64,000 bases of DNA from Acinetobacter sp. ANC 4862 (lineage in GTDB: Bacteria; Pseudomonadota; Gammaproteobacteria; Pseudomonadales; Moraxellaceae): the NCBI RefSeq assembly GCF_004336635.1, contig NZ_SJXH01000011.1, positions 23,907 to 87,906 on the forward strand. Reading direction: 5' to 3'. Shown here one piece after another: positions 43,428-53,836 of this stretch; position 1 is the stretch's first letter, and each line of letters starts with the position of its first letter. The notes below the pieces were generated by a model that saw only the letters and a program-made list of their open reading frames with translations, had not been told where the DNA came from and did not search any database. The position numbers and the translations under genes are program-made.

Positions 43428-45113
43428 TTATACATCTAAATTTAAATCCGTAACTGCCCCTTTTTCAGCCCCGGTAGTCAATTTAGCAAACTTCGCCAAA
43501 GCACCGTAGGTGTAATTGGGTTTTGGCTTCACCCAAGCGGCTTGACGTGCTGCCATTTCTTCATCGGAAATATGCAAGGTCATTTCTCGGGTTTCAGCAT
43601 TAATGGAAATTTTGTCGCCATTTTTAACCAAACCAATCGGACCGCCTTCATAAGCTTCAGGGGTCACATGACCAATCACAAAACCATGGCTACCACCAGA
43701 GAAACGACCATCCGTCAGCAGCGCCACAGATTTTCCTAACCCTTTACCAATAATGGCTGAGGTGGGTTTGAGCATTTCTGGCATACCCGGACCACCTTTC
43801 GGTCCTTCACCACGAATCACCACCACTTCACCTTCTTGTACTTCACCATCCAGAATCCCGCGCATGGCACCGATTTCACCTTCAAATACCCGTGCCGGAC
43901 CTTCGAAATACAGACCTTCTTTACCGGTGATTTTTGCCACCGCACCGGTTGGTGACAAGTTGCCTTTTAAGACTACTAAGTGAGAGTCTTTTTTGATCGG
44001 CGCATCAAATGGCAGGATGATTTGCTGACCTTCAGGATAATCTTCAACATCCGCCAGGTTTTCAGCCAAGGTTTTACCAGTCACGGTCAAGCAAGAACCA
44101 TCGAGCATGCCGGCATTCAGCATACGTTTCATTAAAGGCTGAATACCACCAATGGCAATCAGTTCAGACATCAGATATTTCCCTGATGGACGTACATCTG
44201 CCACCACTGGAATATCCTTTCCGATACGCACGAAATCATCCAGAGACAGTTCCACCCCTGCGGTATGAGCCATGGCCAATAAATGCAGCACCCCATTGGT
44301 CGATCCACCAAGGGCAATCAGCACTTTAATCGAGTTCTCGAATGCCGCCTTGGTCATGATGTCACGCGGTTTGATGTCCAGACGCAGCAAGTTCATCACC
44401 GCTTCACCGGCACGCAGACAGTCAATTTTCTTCTCTTCTGAAACAGCTTCCTGTGCAGATGAACCGGGTAAGCTCATGCCAAGTGCTTCAATGGCAGATG
44501 CCATCGAGTTTGCGGTGTACATCCCTCCACAAGAGCCCGGACCCGGCAGTGCCACTTCTTCAATCTGTTTGACTTGAATTTCGTTGATCTCGCCTTTGGC
44601 ATGCTGACCGACGGCTTCAAATACAGAGATCATGTCGGTATGGCCCGCGCCCGGTTTAATCGTTCCACCGTAAATGAACAAACCCGGACGGTTTAAACGT
44701 GCAAGTCCCATGATGCAACCTGGCATGTTTTTGTCGCAGCCACCAATCGCAATCACGCCATCATAAGCCTGACAGCCAACCACGGCTTCAATCGAATCGG
44801 CAATAATCTCACGAGAAACCAGTGAGTATTTCATTCCTTCGGTACCGTTTGAGATCCCGTCAGAAATGGTAATGGTATTGAAGATAATGCCTTTACCATT
44901 TGCAGCATTGACGCCTTTTTCCACTTCACGTGCCAGCCCATCAATATGCATATTACATGGCGTGACATTGGCCCAGGTTGAAGCAATACCAATAAATGGA
45001 CGGGTAAAGTCTGCATCTTTAAAACCTGTGGCACGCATCATGGAACGTGCTGGTGCATTTTCAATACCTTCATATACCGGTGCTGAATGCTCGCGGATAT
45101 TTTCTTTACTCAT
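43428..45113 (-). CDS. ilvD: Dihydroxyacid dehydratase, 561-residue type
   Basis: This member of the IlvD/Edd family dehydrates dihydroxy-acids in valine, isoleucine and pantothenate synthesis. Three cysteine motifs are visible: [20 protein letters not shown] and [14 protein letters not shown]. The PCN cysteine is characteristic of the plant and mycobacterial enzymes that carry a [2Fe-2S] cluster. The length of 561 residues fits that subgroup. It lies next to a second, E. coli-type ilvD. A related sugar-acid dehydratase activity is possible but less likely. A terminator follows. Confidence 0.92.
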   Translation of the reverse strand: MSKENIREHSAPVYEGIENAPARSMMRATGFKDADFTRPFIGIASTWANVTPCNMHIDGLAREVEKGVNAANGKGIIFNTITISDGISNGTEGMKYSLVSREIIADSIEAVVGCQAYDGVIAIGGCDKNMPGCIMGLARLNRPGLFIYGGTIKPGAGHTDMISVFEAVGQHAKGEINEIQVKQIEEVALPGPGSCGGMYTANSMASAIEALGMSLPGSSAQEAVSEEKKIDCLRAGEAVMNLLRLDIKPRDIMTKAAFENSIKVLIALGGSTNGVLHLLAMAHTAGVELSLDDFVRIGKDIPVVADVRPSGKYLMSELIAIGGIQPLMKRMLNAGMLDGSCLTVTGKTLAENLADVEDYPEGQQIILPFDAPIKKDSHLVVLKGNLSPTGAVAKITGKEGLYFEGPARVFEGEIGAMRGILDGEVQEGEVVVIRGEGPKGGPGMPEMLKPTSAIIGKGLGKSVALLTDGRFSGGSHGFVIGHVTPEAYEGGPIGLVKNGDKISINAETREMTLHISDEEMAARQAAWVKPKPNYTYGALAKFAKLTTGAEKGAVTDLNLDV

Positions 45114-45244
45114 TATTTTATTCCTTGGCGATGACCGACTTTAAGCTTCAGTCTGTAGCAATTTATCCTAATATCATTGTATAGAATTAAACCTGCGCAA
45201 TACAGCTTTCAGCTGTTTCTCTAGCATTTAGATACATGCCAAAG

Positions 45245-45339
45245 TCATCTGCAACTGTCCGAGGCAGGACTACAATTAATATTTACTGTTTCTGCGATAT
45301 AAGTAAAAAATGCTAGTTTCGGACGAGTTTTGCAGATGA
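45245..45339. repeat. Intergenic imperfect inverted repeat between the ilvD genes
   Basis: TCATCTGCAACTGTCCGA (45245-45262) pairs with the complement of positions 45319-45339 (CGGACGAGTTTTGCAGATGA core) with three unpaired bases. It lies in a 389-bp gene-free gap and looks like a small palindromic element or structured RNA. Confidence 0.6.
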
Positions 45340-45350
45340 AAATGGTTTTG

Positions 45351-45376
45351 CCTACTTTTGCCGAAACAAAAGTAGG
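45351..45376. repeat. Intergenic hairpin CCTACTTTTG/CAAAAGTAGG
   Basis: A perfect 10-bp stem with loop CCGAAA lies just beyond the inverted repeat. No T-run follows. I have seen similar short palindromes scattered in Acinetobacter intergenic DNA, but cannot name this one. Confidence 0.6.
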
Positions 45377-45452
45377 TCGAACCGAAGGTTATAAACTGCA
45401 ATTAAACAATTTCCTTTAAGACTCCGTCGTGCTGAACCTATAAATCTCAAAT

Positions 45453-45484
45453 AAAAAAAGCACCCCATCTGGGGTGCTTTTTTA
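45453..45484 (-). terminator. Terminator of the second ilvD gene
   Basis: AAAAAAGCACCCC and GGGGTGCTTTTTT form a 13-bp stem around ATCT, 18 bp after the stop codon. Confidence 0.92.
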
Positions 45485-45502
45485 ATCTGTAAAAACTACA
45501 AA

Positions 45503-47332
45503 TTAAATTTCACGTACCGCGCCTTTCGCCGCACTTGTGGTATGCATCGCATACGCTTTCAATGCTTTAGAAATTTTACGTGGACGTTCTTCAACTGGAT
45601 GCCAGCCTTTCGCTTCTTGTACTTCACGACGTGCAGCCATGGTTGCTTCATCCACTGCCAAGTGAATAGTACGGTTTGGAATATCAATTTCGATCAAGTC
45701 GCCATCTTCAACCAGACCAATTTCACCGCCTTCAGCCGCTTCAGGAGAAACGTGACCAATAGAAAGACCTGATGAACCACCAGAGAAACGACCATCAGTC
45801 AATAAGGCACATTCTTTACCTAAACCTTTCGATTTTAGGTAACTGGTTGGATACAACATTTCCTGCATACCCGGACCACCACGTGGACCTTCGTAGCGGA
45901 TCACCACTACATCACCGGCTTTAACTACACCACCTAATACTGCATCTACAGCGGCATCCTGACTTTCAAAGACACGTGCTGTACCATTGAATTTCAAAAT
46001 AGATTCATCTACACCGGCAGTTTTTACAATACAGCCATCCAGCGCGATGTTGCCGTAAAGCACAGCCAAACCACCGTCTTTCGAGAAGGCGTGTTCTGCA
46101 TTACGGATCACACCCGTTTCACGGTTGCCATCTAAAGTTTGATAGTAGCGATCTTGCGAGAATGCAGTTTGAGTCGGTACGCCACCCGGTGCTGAACGGA
46201 AGAATTGATACACTTCCGGATCTTCGGTACGGATGATGTCCCATTTATCCAAAGCGTCTTTGAGCGTTTTTTCATGAACCGTTGGAACATCAGTGATTAA
46301 CAGACCTGCGCGGTCAAGCTCGCCAAGAATCGACATAATGCCCCCGGCACGATGTACGTCTTCCATATGCACGTCTTGTTTTGCAGGCGCTACTTTACAA
46401 AGTACAGGGACTTTACGCGATAAACGATCGATGTCGTCCATAGTAAAGTCAACACCTGCTTCATTTGCAGCAGCCAACAAGTGCAGAACCGTATTGGTTG
46501 AACCGCCCATCGCTATATCCAAAGTCATGGCATTTTCATACGATGCTTTGGTGGCAATTGAACGTGGAAGAACGCTGTAATCGTCTTGTTCATAATGACG
46601 TTTAGTAATTTCAACAATCAGTTGACCGGCACGCTCAAAAAGCTTTTTACGGTTGGCATGAGTTGCAAGTGTTGAACCATTACCGGGTAAAGATAAACCT
46701 AAAGCTTCAGTCAAACAGTTCATTGAGTTGGCTGTGAACATGCCTGAACATGAACCACAAGTTGGACATGCCGAACGTTCGTATTCTGCAACTTCTTCAT
46801 CGCTAAAGCTGTCATCTGCGGCCACAATCATCGCGTCAATCAAATCGATGGCTTTTTCATTGCCACGGATTTTGACTTTACCGGCTTCCATTGGACCGCC
46901 AGAAACGAATACCACTGGAATGTTCAGGCGCATTGCCGCCATCAACATCCCTGGAGTGATTTTGTCACAGTTGGAAATACACACCATCGCATCGGCACAG
47001 TGCGCGCTGACCATATATTCCACTGAATCCGCAATCAGGTCACGTGAAGGCAATGAATACAGCATGCCGTCATGACCCATCGCAATCCCGTCATCCACGG
47101 CAATGGTATTGAATTCTTTGGCTACACCGCCTGACGCTTCAATTTGACGTGCCACAAGTTGACCTAAATCTTTCAGATGCACATGACCCGGTACAAACTG
47201 AGTGAAAGAGTTGACCACCGCAATAATCGGTTTACCAAAATCTTCATCTTTCATGCCGGTTGCACGCCATAAGCCGCGTGCGCCAGCCATATTTCTTCCG
47301 TGTGTCGATGTTTTTGAACGATAGTCAGGCAT
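45503..47332 (-). CDS. ilvD: Dihydroxyacid dehydratase, E. coli IlvD type
   Basis: This 609-residue enzyme has the start [20 protein letters not shown] typical of E. coli IlvD. It dehydrates 2,3-dihydroxy-isovalerate and its methyl homologue in branched-chain amino acid synthesis. Its cluster motifs are [10 protein letters not shown] and [17 protein letters not shown], and the position that is PCN in the neighbour is FVPGHVHL, fitting the [4Fe-4S] oxygen-sensitive form. The start at 47332 was preferred over a frame running to 47380. It is probably the housekeeping copy. Confidence 0.94.
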   Translation of the reverse strand: MPDYRSKTSTHGRNMAGARGLWRATGMKDEDFGKPIIAVVNSFTQFVPGHVHLKDLGQLVARQIEASGGVAKEFNTIAVDDGIAMGHDGMLYSLPSRDLIADSVEYMVSAHCADAMVCISNCDKITPGMLMAAMRLNIPVVFVSGGPMEAGKVKIRGNEKAIDLIDAMIVAADDSFSDEEVAEYERSACPTCGSCSGMFTANSMNCLTEALGLSLPGNGSTLATHANRKKLFERAGQLIVEITKRHYEQDDYSVLPRSIATKASYENAMTLDIAMGGSTNTVLHLLAAANEAGVDFTMDDIDRLSRKVPVLCKVAPAKQDVHMEDVHRAGGIMSILGELDRAGLLITDVPTVHEKTLKDALDKWDIIRTEDPEVYQFFRSAPGGVPTQTAFSQDRYYQTLDGNRETGVIRNAEHAFSKDGGLAVLYGNIALDGCIVKTAGVDESILKFNGTARVFESQDAAVDAVLGGVVKAGDVVVIRYEGPRGGPGMQEMLYPTSYLKSKGLGKECALLTDGRFSGGSSGLSIGHVSPEAAEGGEIGLVEDGDLIEIDIPNRTIHLAVDEATMAARREVQEAKGWHPVEERPRKISKALKAYAMHTTSAAKGAVREI

Positions 47333-47761
47333 TGTGTATTTCCAACAAAGTTTGTGCTCGAAATGAATTCTAGGATTCACTCTGGCTGAATGATACTGAT
47401 ATATAACGCTAAATCAGTCGAAATATAGACCTATCTTACTACAGCTTGCGGTTAAGCAAAGCCTCATAAGCATGATCTTTTATGAGAGAAATCTATGGAT
47501 CTTTCGACGATTTATATAAAATAAACTGATACTGAAAGCTAATATAACGCCATAACACTGAATTAAATACAAAACTTTCATGAATAATTTTTTAATTTTG
47601 CATTACTTTATTTTATTACTGACCCATCCTAAATAAAGATCCAGCTTCAAAAAGCTTCGATAAGTATCTTAGTTTCAGTAGCTTGTGAGTTCATGTACAC
47701 GACCTTAGGTCTGGCTCTGGTTTTGCCTTATAATAAGTTAAGTTTATTTGGAATTTCATGT
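47333..47761. other. Divergent promoter gap between ilvD and fmt
   Basis: This 429-bp AT-rich stretch between divergent genes has no further gene. It presumably holds both promoters; I see no leader-peptide attenuator with runs of branched-chain codons. Confidence 0.55.
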
Positions 47762-48721
47762 GTGAAAATCATCTTTGCGGGTACCCCAGAATTTGCAGCT
47801 GTCGCTTTAAACGCGCTGTTAAAAACCGACCATGAAATTGTGGCTGTCTATACCCAACCTGACCGCAAAGCAGGTCGCGGGCAAAAACTTCACGCATCCG
47901 CCGTCAAACAATTGGCTTTAGAACACAACATTCCGGTTTATCAACCGCTCCATTTCAAATCATCGACTGAAGAAGGTTTGGCTGCACAACAGGAATTGGC
48001 TGCCTTGGGCGCGGACATTATGGTGGTGGCAGCCTATGGCTTGATTTTGCCGCAAATAGTGCTAGATACGCCTAAATATGGCTGCCTGAATATTCATGGT
48101 TCCCTGTTGCCGCGCTGGCGCGGTGCAGCCCCAATTCAACGTGCCATTGCTACAGGCGATGCCGAAACTGGCGTGACCATTATGAAAATGGCCGCAGGTC
48201 TGGACACCGGTGATATGATGTATAAAACCATCTGCCCAATTGAAGCCACAGATACTTCAGCCACTTTGCATGACAAATTGGCCATTCAAGGTGCAACTGC
48301 AATCGCCGCTGTTTTAGAGTCAGAAGAAAAACTGCAACACTATTTAGAAACGCGTGAAGTTCAAGATGAAGCTTTGACTGTCTATGCGCATAAATTGTCA
48401 AAAGCTGAAGCTCAAATTGACTGGTCAATCGATGCAGTACAAATCGACCGTAATATTCGTGCTTTCAATCCTTGGCCCGTGGCATTTATCGTACTTGATG
48501 AGCAAAACAACTTACGGGTATGGAATTCCAAATTATCCAATACCACTGCGGAAAATGCCCAAGTGGGTGAAATCATTGCGATTGATAAACACGGCGTACA
48601 TGTTGCCTGTGCAAATAACACTGTAATCACGCTAACTGCTTTACAATGGCCGGGTGGCAAACCACTGAATGCCGTACAAATTTTACAAACTCAAAAACTG
48701 AATATCGGACAAATTTTATAA
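47762..48721 (+). CDS. fmt: Methionyl-tRNA formyltransferase
   Basis: This 319-residue enzyme formylates initiator Met-tRNA using 10-formyl-tetrahydrofolate. The start is GTG at 47762 (MKIIFAGTPEFAAVALNALL), which gives the standard length; an extension to 47693 lacks the family N-terminus. The catalytic stretch is NIHGSLLPRWRGAAPIQRAI, with the conserved AAGLDTGDM. The stop TAA overlaps the rsmB ATG by one base (TAATG), so the two are coupled, the usual order in gamma-proteobacteria, though def is absent here. Confidence 0.95.
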   Translation: MKIIFAGTPEFAAVALNALLKTDHEIVAVYTQPDRKAGRGQKLHASAVKQLALEHNIPVYQPLHFKSSTEEGLAAQQELAALGADIMVVAAYGLILPQIVLDTPKYGCLNIHGSLLPRWRGAAPIQRAIATGDAETGVTIMKMAAGLDTGDMMYKTICPIEATDTSATLHDKLAIQGATAIAAVLESEEKLQHYLETREVQDEALTVYAHKLSKAEAQIDWSIDAVQIDRNIRAFNPWPVAFIVLDEQNNLRVWNSKLSNTTAENAQVGEIIAIDKHGVHVACANNTVITLTALQWPGGKPLNAVQILQTQKLNIGQIL

Positions 48722-50028
48722 TGAGACAATCTCCCCACGCCTCTGGTAAGACTTTAAACTTACGTGCTCAGGTTGTTAAAACGTTATTGGCTGTCCAAAA
48801 TGGTCAATCACTGGCATCGGTGTTAAATCAACACATGAATATCGTGTCAGATAAAGACCGCGCGTTGTATCACGAACTGGTTCTTGGCTGTCTACGCCAG
48901 TGGCACGCATTGAAACAGGTGACTTTACCGCTGCTTTCTGTACCGCTTCAAAATGCAGTGGTTGAAACCTGTTTATATGTCGGTTTATATCAATTGTTGT
49001 GTACCCGTGTGGCTGCACATGCTGCGATTTCTGAAACGGTAGAAGCCAGTAAACAACTGGGTATGGAAAGTTTAAGTGGCGTGGTGAATGCCATTTTACG
49101 CCGTGCAACCCGTGAAACTGAGCAGTTCTACGATGTTCTAGAACAAGCATCGAATTTGCCAAGCTGGTTATCAAAACGCTTGAAAAAGGACTGGGGCGAG
49201 CAACTGGCTGAAATCAGCTACGAGCTTAAACAGGTTGCGCCACTGACTTTACGTGTCAATACCCGCCAAGTGAGCCGTGAAGAATACCTTGATATTCTGG
49301 AAGATGAAGGCATCGATGCACATCGTTGTGAACTTTCGGATGTCGGTATTGTACTGGATGAAAGTATTCATGTGCCTAGCCTGCCAGGTTTTGAAGCCGG
49401 CGGTTTTTCGGTACAAGATGAACATGCTCAGCTTTGCGCAAGCTTAGTGCCTAATCTGGACGGTAAATTTGTGATTGATGCCTGTGCAGCACCCGGTGGT
49501 AAAACGGCGCATCTTTTAGAGAAATATCAGCCGAAAAAACTGATTGCCCTCGACCAAGATGAAAAACGCCTTAAACGTGTGTCTGAAAACTTGGAGCGTC
49601 TGGTTCTCGATGGTAAACACGTTGAAATTATCACCGCAGATGCAGTGAAATGGACTGCACCTGAGCTTGCAGATTGCATCGTACTGGACGCACCTTGTTC
49701 AGCGATTGGGGTGATCCGTCGCCATCCAGACATTCGTTTACTGCGTCAGTCGGGTGATATTGCCAAAACTGTTCAGTTGCAAAAGCAGATTCTTGAAAAT
49801 ATGTGGCAACAGCTGAAAATCGGTGGCACCTTGCTGTACATCACCTGCTCGATTTTAAAAGCTGAAAATGAACAGCAAATGGTCGATTTCTTCGCTACTC
49901 ATGCCGATGCGCAAGAACAAAAAATTGATGCTGACTGGGGAATTGAACAAATTCACGGTCGCCAATTACTACCACAAGTGGGTCATGGCGATGGTTTCTT
50001 CTATTGTCGTATCCAGAAAACTGCATAA
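48721..50028 (+). CDS. rsmB: 16S rRNA m5C967 methyltransferase RsmB
   Basis: This 435-residue enzyme methylates C967 of 16S rRNA with S-adenosyl-methionine. It has an N-terminal NusB-like RNA-binding domain (residues about 1-135), then the RsmB/NOP fold with the SAM loop DACAAPGGKTAHLLE, LDAPCSAIGVIRRHPDIR and the catalytic cysteine in ITCSILKAEN. The ATG at 48721 overlaps the fmt stop by one base, so an extended frame from 48646 is rejected. A terminator follows. Confidence 0.95.
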   Translation: MRQSPHASGKTLNLRAQVVKTLLAVQNGQSLASVLNQHMNIVSDKDRALYHELVLGCLRQWHALKQVTLPLLSVPLQNAVVETCLYVGLYQLLCTRVAAHAAISETVEASKQLGMESLSGVVNAILRRATRETEQFYDVLEQASNLPSWLSKRLKKDWGEQLAEISYELKQVAPLTLRVNTRQVSREEYLDILEDEGIDAHRCELSDVGIVLDESIHVPSLPGFEAGGFSVQDEHAQLCASLVPNLDGKFVIDACAAPGGKTAHLLEKYQPKKLIALDQDEKRLKRVSENLERLVLDGKHVEIITADAVKWTAPELADCIVLDAPCSAIGVIRRHPDIRLLRQSGDIAKTVQLQKQILENMWQQLKIGGTLLYITCSILKAENEQQMVDFFATHADAQEQKIDADWGIEQIHGRQLLPQVGHGDGFFYCRIQKTA

Positions 50029-50050
50029 TGACATAACCGAGATGCAAATC

Positions 50051-50079
50051 AAAAAGGTGGCTTTTGAGCCACCTTTTTT
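50051..50079 (+). terminator. Terminator of fmt-rsmB
   Basis: AAAAAGGTGGCT and AGCCACCTTTTTT stem, followed by T-run. It lies 23 bp after the rsmB stop. Confidence 0.9.
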
Positions 50080-50237
50080 GTGTCTATGTTTTTTAACTCT
50101 ATGGTTTTTAAAAGACAAATTAAAGAGCACTAAACTAAGAGCTAAGGATGCCATGCTCCATTTCAGAAACAAAAAAGCCATCATCATAAATGATAATGAC
50201 TTTCGTTTACAACAACAATCAGTTTATTTGAAGATTG

Positions 50238-50348
50238 TTAGTCTTCTGGTTCTTCTGGATTTTTTGCCAGATGAATTACAGACAGTACCAGACCACCCCA
50301 TAATAAAACAATGGAGAAAATCATCATGATCAATGCAGATGTATTCAT
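50238..50348 (-). CDS. metS: MetS-like small subunit of an NSS methionine/alanine transporter
   Basis: This 36-residue one-helix membrane protein has a hydrophobic core of about 20 residues followed by HLAKNPEEPED. It matches the small subunit family paired with MetP (methionine/alanine uptake, NSS class), where the tiny partner is needed for activity. The ribosome site AGGAGAAGG lies just before the ATG, and the gene begins 10 bp after the transporter stop codon. Its short length makes it easy to miss. Presence of the pair supports the substrate guess. Confidence 0.85.
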   Translation of the reverse strand: MNTSALIMMIFSIVLLWGGLVLSVIHLAKNPEEPED

Positions 50349-50358
50349 ATTCCTTCTC

Positions 50359-51834
50359 CTAACTATGACGATCTTTAACTAGGCTTAATAGAACGGCGCC
50401 CAGAATAAAGAATGCAATGGTGCCCCCACCGATCACCCACAGCGTACTTGCGGGATAATCACCATAGCCTTCTGCCATGATTGATTTCAGGGTTAAACCC
50501 AATGCCAATAATAAAGACAACGGCGTGATCACGGTCAGCATGAACTTCCAGCTAGCACCAAGTTTCACACTGGAAAACTCGTTCACATGTATTTCTAGCT
50601 GTTTCATCAATGGACGGCGGAACCAGGACAATAAAATAATCGATAACAGACCACCACCGACAATACCGATGTTATTGGCAAAGTAGTCGATGATATCGAC
50701 AAAGGTAATCGCACTATGTGTCGAGAACATTAGGGTAGAAATCACTGCTGAACCACCAGCAATAATCGTCACTGACTTGTTCTTTGACCAGCCCAGTTTG
50801 TCCTGGAACGCCGCAATCGGAACTTGCAGGATGCTCACCATGGAGGTAATACCCGCTACCGTCAATGAACCAAAGAACAGGAAGCCGAACAGGTCACCGC
50901 CTGAGCCTAAACTGGAAATGATTTTCGGGAAGGCAATAAAGGCCAGACCGATACCACCGGACACTACATCTTCAACTTTGGCACCTGAGCTGAACGCCAT
51001 AAAACCAAGCGCTGCAAAGACACCAATACCCGCCAGAATTTCAAAAGACGAGTTAGCCAATGCCACCACGATGCCTGAACCAGTCAGGTTGGTTTTGCGT
51101 TTCAAATAAGAAGAATAAGTCAACATAATCCCGAAGCCCACCGATAGTGAGAAGAAGATGTGACCAAAAGCTGCCAGCCAGACTTTATAATTGGTCATGG
51201 CGTCCCAGTTCGGGGTAAAGAAGGCATTTAAACCATCAACGGCACCGGGTAAACGTACCGCCTGAATCACCAGGATCGTGAATAAAATCACCAGCAATGG
51301 CATAAAGATTTTATTCGCCAGTTCCACCCCACGGCGTACCCCACCGTAAAGAATCAGCATGACCACCGCCCAAACGACTACCAGACCAAAGAACAGTACA
51401 GGTACAAAACCGAAAGTCAGGCCCTCACCATTTTGAAGGTAGCTGTTGAAGAAGAAGCCCTGAGTATCTGCTCCCCACTGCTGTCCAAAGGAATAGAACA
51501 TATAGCTGCCGGCCCAGGACAATACGCTGGCATAATAAATGCCGATGATCAGGGTCACCATCACCTGCCACCAACCCAGAGATTCTGCATTCATGAGTTT
51601 TTTATAGGCCATCGGCGGTGCTTTGCGGAACTTGTGTCCGACTGCATAATCTAAAAATAATAAAGGTAAACCTGCTGCAAAAATCGCAATCAGATATGGA
51701 ATTAGGAACGCGCCACCGCCATTTTCATAAGCAATGTAGGGAAAGCGCCAAATATTACCTAAACCAACAGCCGATCCAACCGCGGCAATAATAAAGCCCG
51801 ATCGTGACGTCCAGTTTTCACGAGTATCTGTCAT
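50359..51834 (-). CDS. metP: NSS-family Na+-dependent transporter, MetP-like
   Basis: This 491-residue inner-membrane protein has about twelve helices. The first helix (SGFIIAAVGSAVGLGNIWRFPYIAYENGGGAFL) is the neurotransmitter:sodium symporter signature that binds sodium and substrate. The start at 51834 (MTDTRENWTSR) has GAGGTG upstream. Together with the adjacent 36-residue subunit it fits the MetPS methionine/alanine uptake system. Substrate identity is inferred from this pairing only. Confidence 0.9.
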   Translation of the reverse strand: MTDTRENWTSRSGFIIAAVGSAVGLGNIWRFPYIAYENGGGAFLIPYLIAIFAAGLPLLFLDYAVGHKFRKAPPMAYKKLMNAESLGWWQVMVTLIIGIYYASVLSWAGSYMFYSFGQQWGADTQGFFFNSYLQNGEGLTFGFVPVLFFGLVVVWAVVMLILYGGVRRGVELANKIFMPLLVILFTILVIQAVRLPGAVDGLNAFFTPNWDAMTNYKVWLAAFGHIFFSLSVGFGIMLTYSSYLKRKTNLTGSGIVVALANSSFEILAGIGVFAALGFMAFSSGAKVEDVVSGGIGLAFIAFPKIISSLGSGGDLFGFLFFGSLTVAGITSMVSILQVPIAAFQDKLGWSKNKSVTIIAGGSAVISTLMFSTHSAITFVDIIDYFANNIGIVGGGLLSIILLSWFRRPLMKQLEIHVNEFSSVKLGASWKFMLTVITPLSLLLALGLTLKSIMAEGYGDYPASTLWVIGGGTIAFFILGAVLLSLVKDRHS

Positions 51835-51846
51835 AAAACACCTCAA

Positions 51847-52243
51847 CCTTAGGCATCTTTCGCTGCTGCTTGTTGTTGGGTTATCTCGCGAGCAAAAAAA
51901 GTACCATTCAAAAAATTAATCTTTTTATGTCTGAAGTTAGTTCTACGCCTTTTGAGCATTCTGTCCTAAATTGCAAACAGGCAGTCATCACAAAATCTTG
52001 CTTAAAGTCTTTTGCTTCTTTTTGCCTTTCAATGCTTGAACAATACCCACTTTTTGGGCCTTTTTCTGTAGTTTTTGCGGAGATTATTTAATTTTATAAT
52101 CTATAAATTATGAATTGATCAAAATATGGCTGATTTAACCCATTTTTAAGTCCGCGCACTTTTTTTAAAGTGTGACCTGATTTTTTATTTTGCTTAAATC
52201 AATGGCAATCAGCGTATTTCAATATACTGATTGCCTGAATTTT
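51847..52243. other. Gene-free gap between metP and the aldehyde dehydrogenase gene
   Basis: I see no convincing gene here. It should hold the promoter of metP-metS on the minus strand and the 3' end region of the aldehyde dehydrogenase gene. Possible stems near 52150-52180 (AAGTCCGCGCAC...GTGTGACCT) are weak. Confidence 0.5.
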
Positions 52244-53689
52244 TTATCTTTTAATCGCTAAAATACGCTCTTCCTGCATATCACGAATCGCATATTGCAC
52301 GCCTTCACGTCCCAGACCGGAGTCTTTTACACCGCCATACGGCATGTTATCGACCCGGAAAGAGGGAATGTCATTAATAATCACGCCACCGACATGCAAA
52401 TGATCCCAGGCATAGAGCATTTTATTCAGATTCTGGGTATACACCCCTGCCTGTAAACCGAAACGGCTGCTATTGATTAGGTCTATGCCTTGTTCAAAGC
52501 TTTTATATTTCTCAATAATAGCGACTGGTCCAAACACTTCATCTTTATACACTTCTAAAGAGGCATCGACATTTTCAAGCAAAGTCGGTTCAAACATCAC
52601 TCCGTTCAACTCACCACCGGCAAGCAGTTTTGCGCCTTTTTTCACGGCTTTATCGACCCATTTTTTCAGACGGATTGCTTCAGATTCCTTAATCATCGGA
52701 CCGACCAGCGTGCTATCAAGCTCAGGATCAGCGGCTTTAATTTTTTTCAGTTTGACGACCAGTTTTTTCTTCAATTCGGCATAGACATCGGCATGCACTA
52801 AAATGCGTTGCACACTAATACATACCTGACCCGCATGATTATAGGCACCACCAATCAAACGATCCACCAAAGCATCGGTAATTTCAGTATCCGCATCAAT
52901 CATGACTGCGGCATTACCCCCCAGCTCTAAAATGACTTTCTTCCGTCCGGCACGTGCTTTCATGTCCCAACCGACCACATCAGAACCGGTAAAACTGAGT
53001 AGTTTGAAACGGTCATCGGTGACCAGTACATCAGCATGTTCACGCGGACAGGGTAAAATCGAAAATGCGCCTTTCGGTAAATCGGTCTCGGCAAGAACTT
53101 CGGCAATTTTCAACGCTGAAATAGGGGTTAAGCTGGCCGGTTTAAGCACAAATGGGCAACCCGCAGCAATTGCTGGGGCAATTTTATGAGCGGTTAAATT
53201 CAATGGAAAATTAAACGGACTAATTAATGAGACTGCGCCAACCGGTGCATACTTCATAATACCTTGATAACCCGATGCGGCCGCTGTCACAGCCAAAGGA
53301 ATCATGCGTCCATCATCCAGTTGGGTGACCGCATCGGCCGCAATTTGAAAGGTATTGATTAAGCGTTCCACTTCAGCAGCAGCTGCCTTGCGTGGTTTTC
53401 CGCCTTCTGCAATCAGAATTTCAGTCAACTCCGCTCGCATTTCATTAAAGCGTTTCACACAATGCAGCAAGATTTTTTGTTTTTGAAAAGGTTCTAAAGC
53501 TGCCATTTCTTTTTCCGCTTTTACTGCGGATTGAATGGCTTTTTCGATGGTTTTTTCATTGGCTAGAGCGACCCGCGCATAAACTTCATGCGTATATTTA
53601 TGTTCTACTTCAAGCCATTGCTCTGTTTTAACCGCTTTACCTGCCACATACAGAGGGTAATCAATCACGTTTACAGCTTTATCTGCCAT
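52244..53689 (-). CDS. NAD(P)-dependent aldehyde dehydrogenase
   Basis: This 481-residue enzyme of the ALDH superfamily oxidises aldehydes to acids in the cytoplasm. The catalytic cysteine is in GQVCISVQRILVHA and the glutamate in VILELGGNAAVM. SPFNFPLNLTAHKIAPAIAAGCPFVLKPA and LSFTGSDVVGWDMK form the cofactor site. AGGPFGP-type EVFGPVAII follows. The start at 53689 has AAGGA upstream. It resembles the glyceraldehyde-3-phosphate/lactaldehyde-type ALDH group, but the substrate cannot be given. It is divergent from the beta-barrel gene. Confidence 0.9.
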   Translation of the reverse strand: MADKAVNVIDYPLYVAGKAVKTEQWLEVEHKYTHEVYARVALANEKTIEKAIQSAVKAEKEMAALEPFQKQKILLHCVKRFNEMRAELTEILIAEGGKPRKAAAAEVERLINTFQIAADAVTQLDDGRMIPLAVTAAASGYQGIMKYAPVGAVSLISPFNFPLNLTAHKIAPAIAAGCPFVLKPASLTPISALKIAEVLAETDLPKGAFSILPCPREHADVLVTDDRFKLLSFTGSDVVGWDMKARAGRKKVILELGGNAAVMIDADTEITDALVDRLIGGAYNHAGQVCISVQRILVHADVYAELKKKLVVKLKKIKAADPELDSTLVGPMIKESEAIRLKKWVDKAVKKGAKLLAGGELNGVMFEPTLLENVDASLEVYKDEVFGPVAIIEKYKSFEQGIDLINSSRFGLQAGVYTQNLNKMLYAWDHLHVGGVIINDIPSFRVDNMPYGGVKDSGLGREGVQYAIRDMQEERILAIKR

Positions 53690-53836
53690 GTAAAAAATTC
53701 CTTTCATTTTCTAGAAATAACAGCAATGCAATTCTCTTTCATTCACTATATGATGCGCTGAGTTGGGCAGCAGTTCACTATATTTAAGTAACAAAATTAT
53801 TTTCTAAAAATAACGGATCACATATTCAGGATATCC

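Noticed and set aside
49868..50329. Open frame of 153 codons overlapping the rsmB 3' end
   Set aside because: It overlaps rsmB, crosses the rsmB terminator and is antisense to metS.
51870..52091. Open frame of 73 codons upstream of metP
   Set aside because: Composition is that of random AT-rich DNA and it would lie antisense to the metP promoter.
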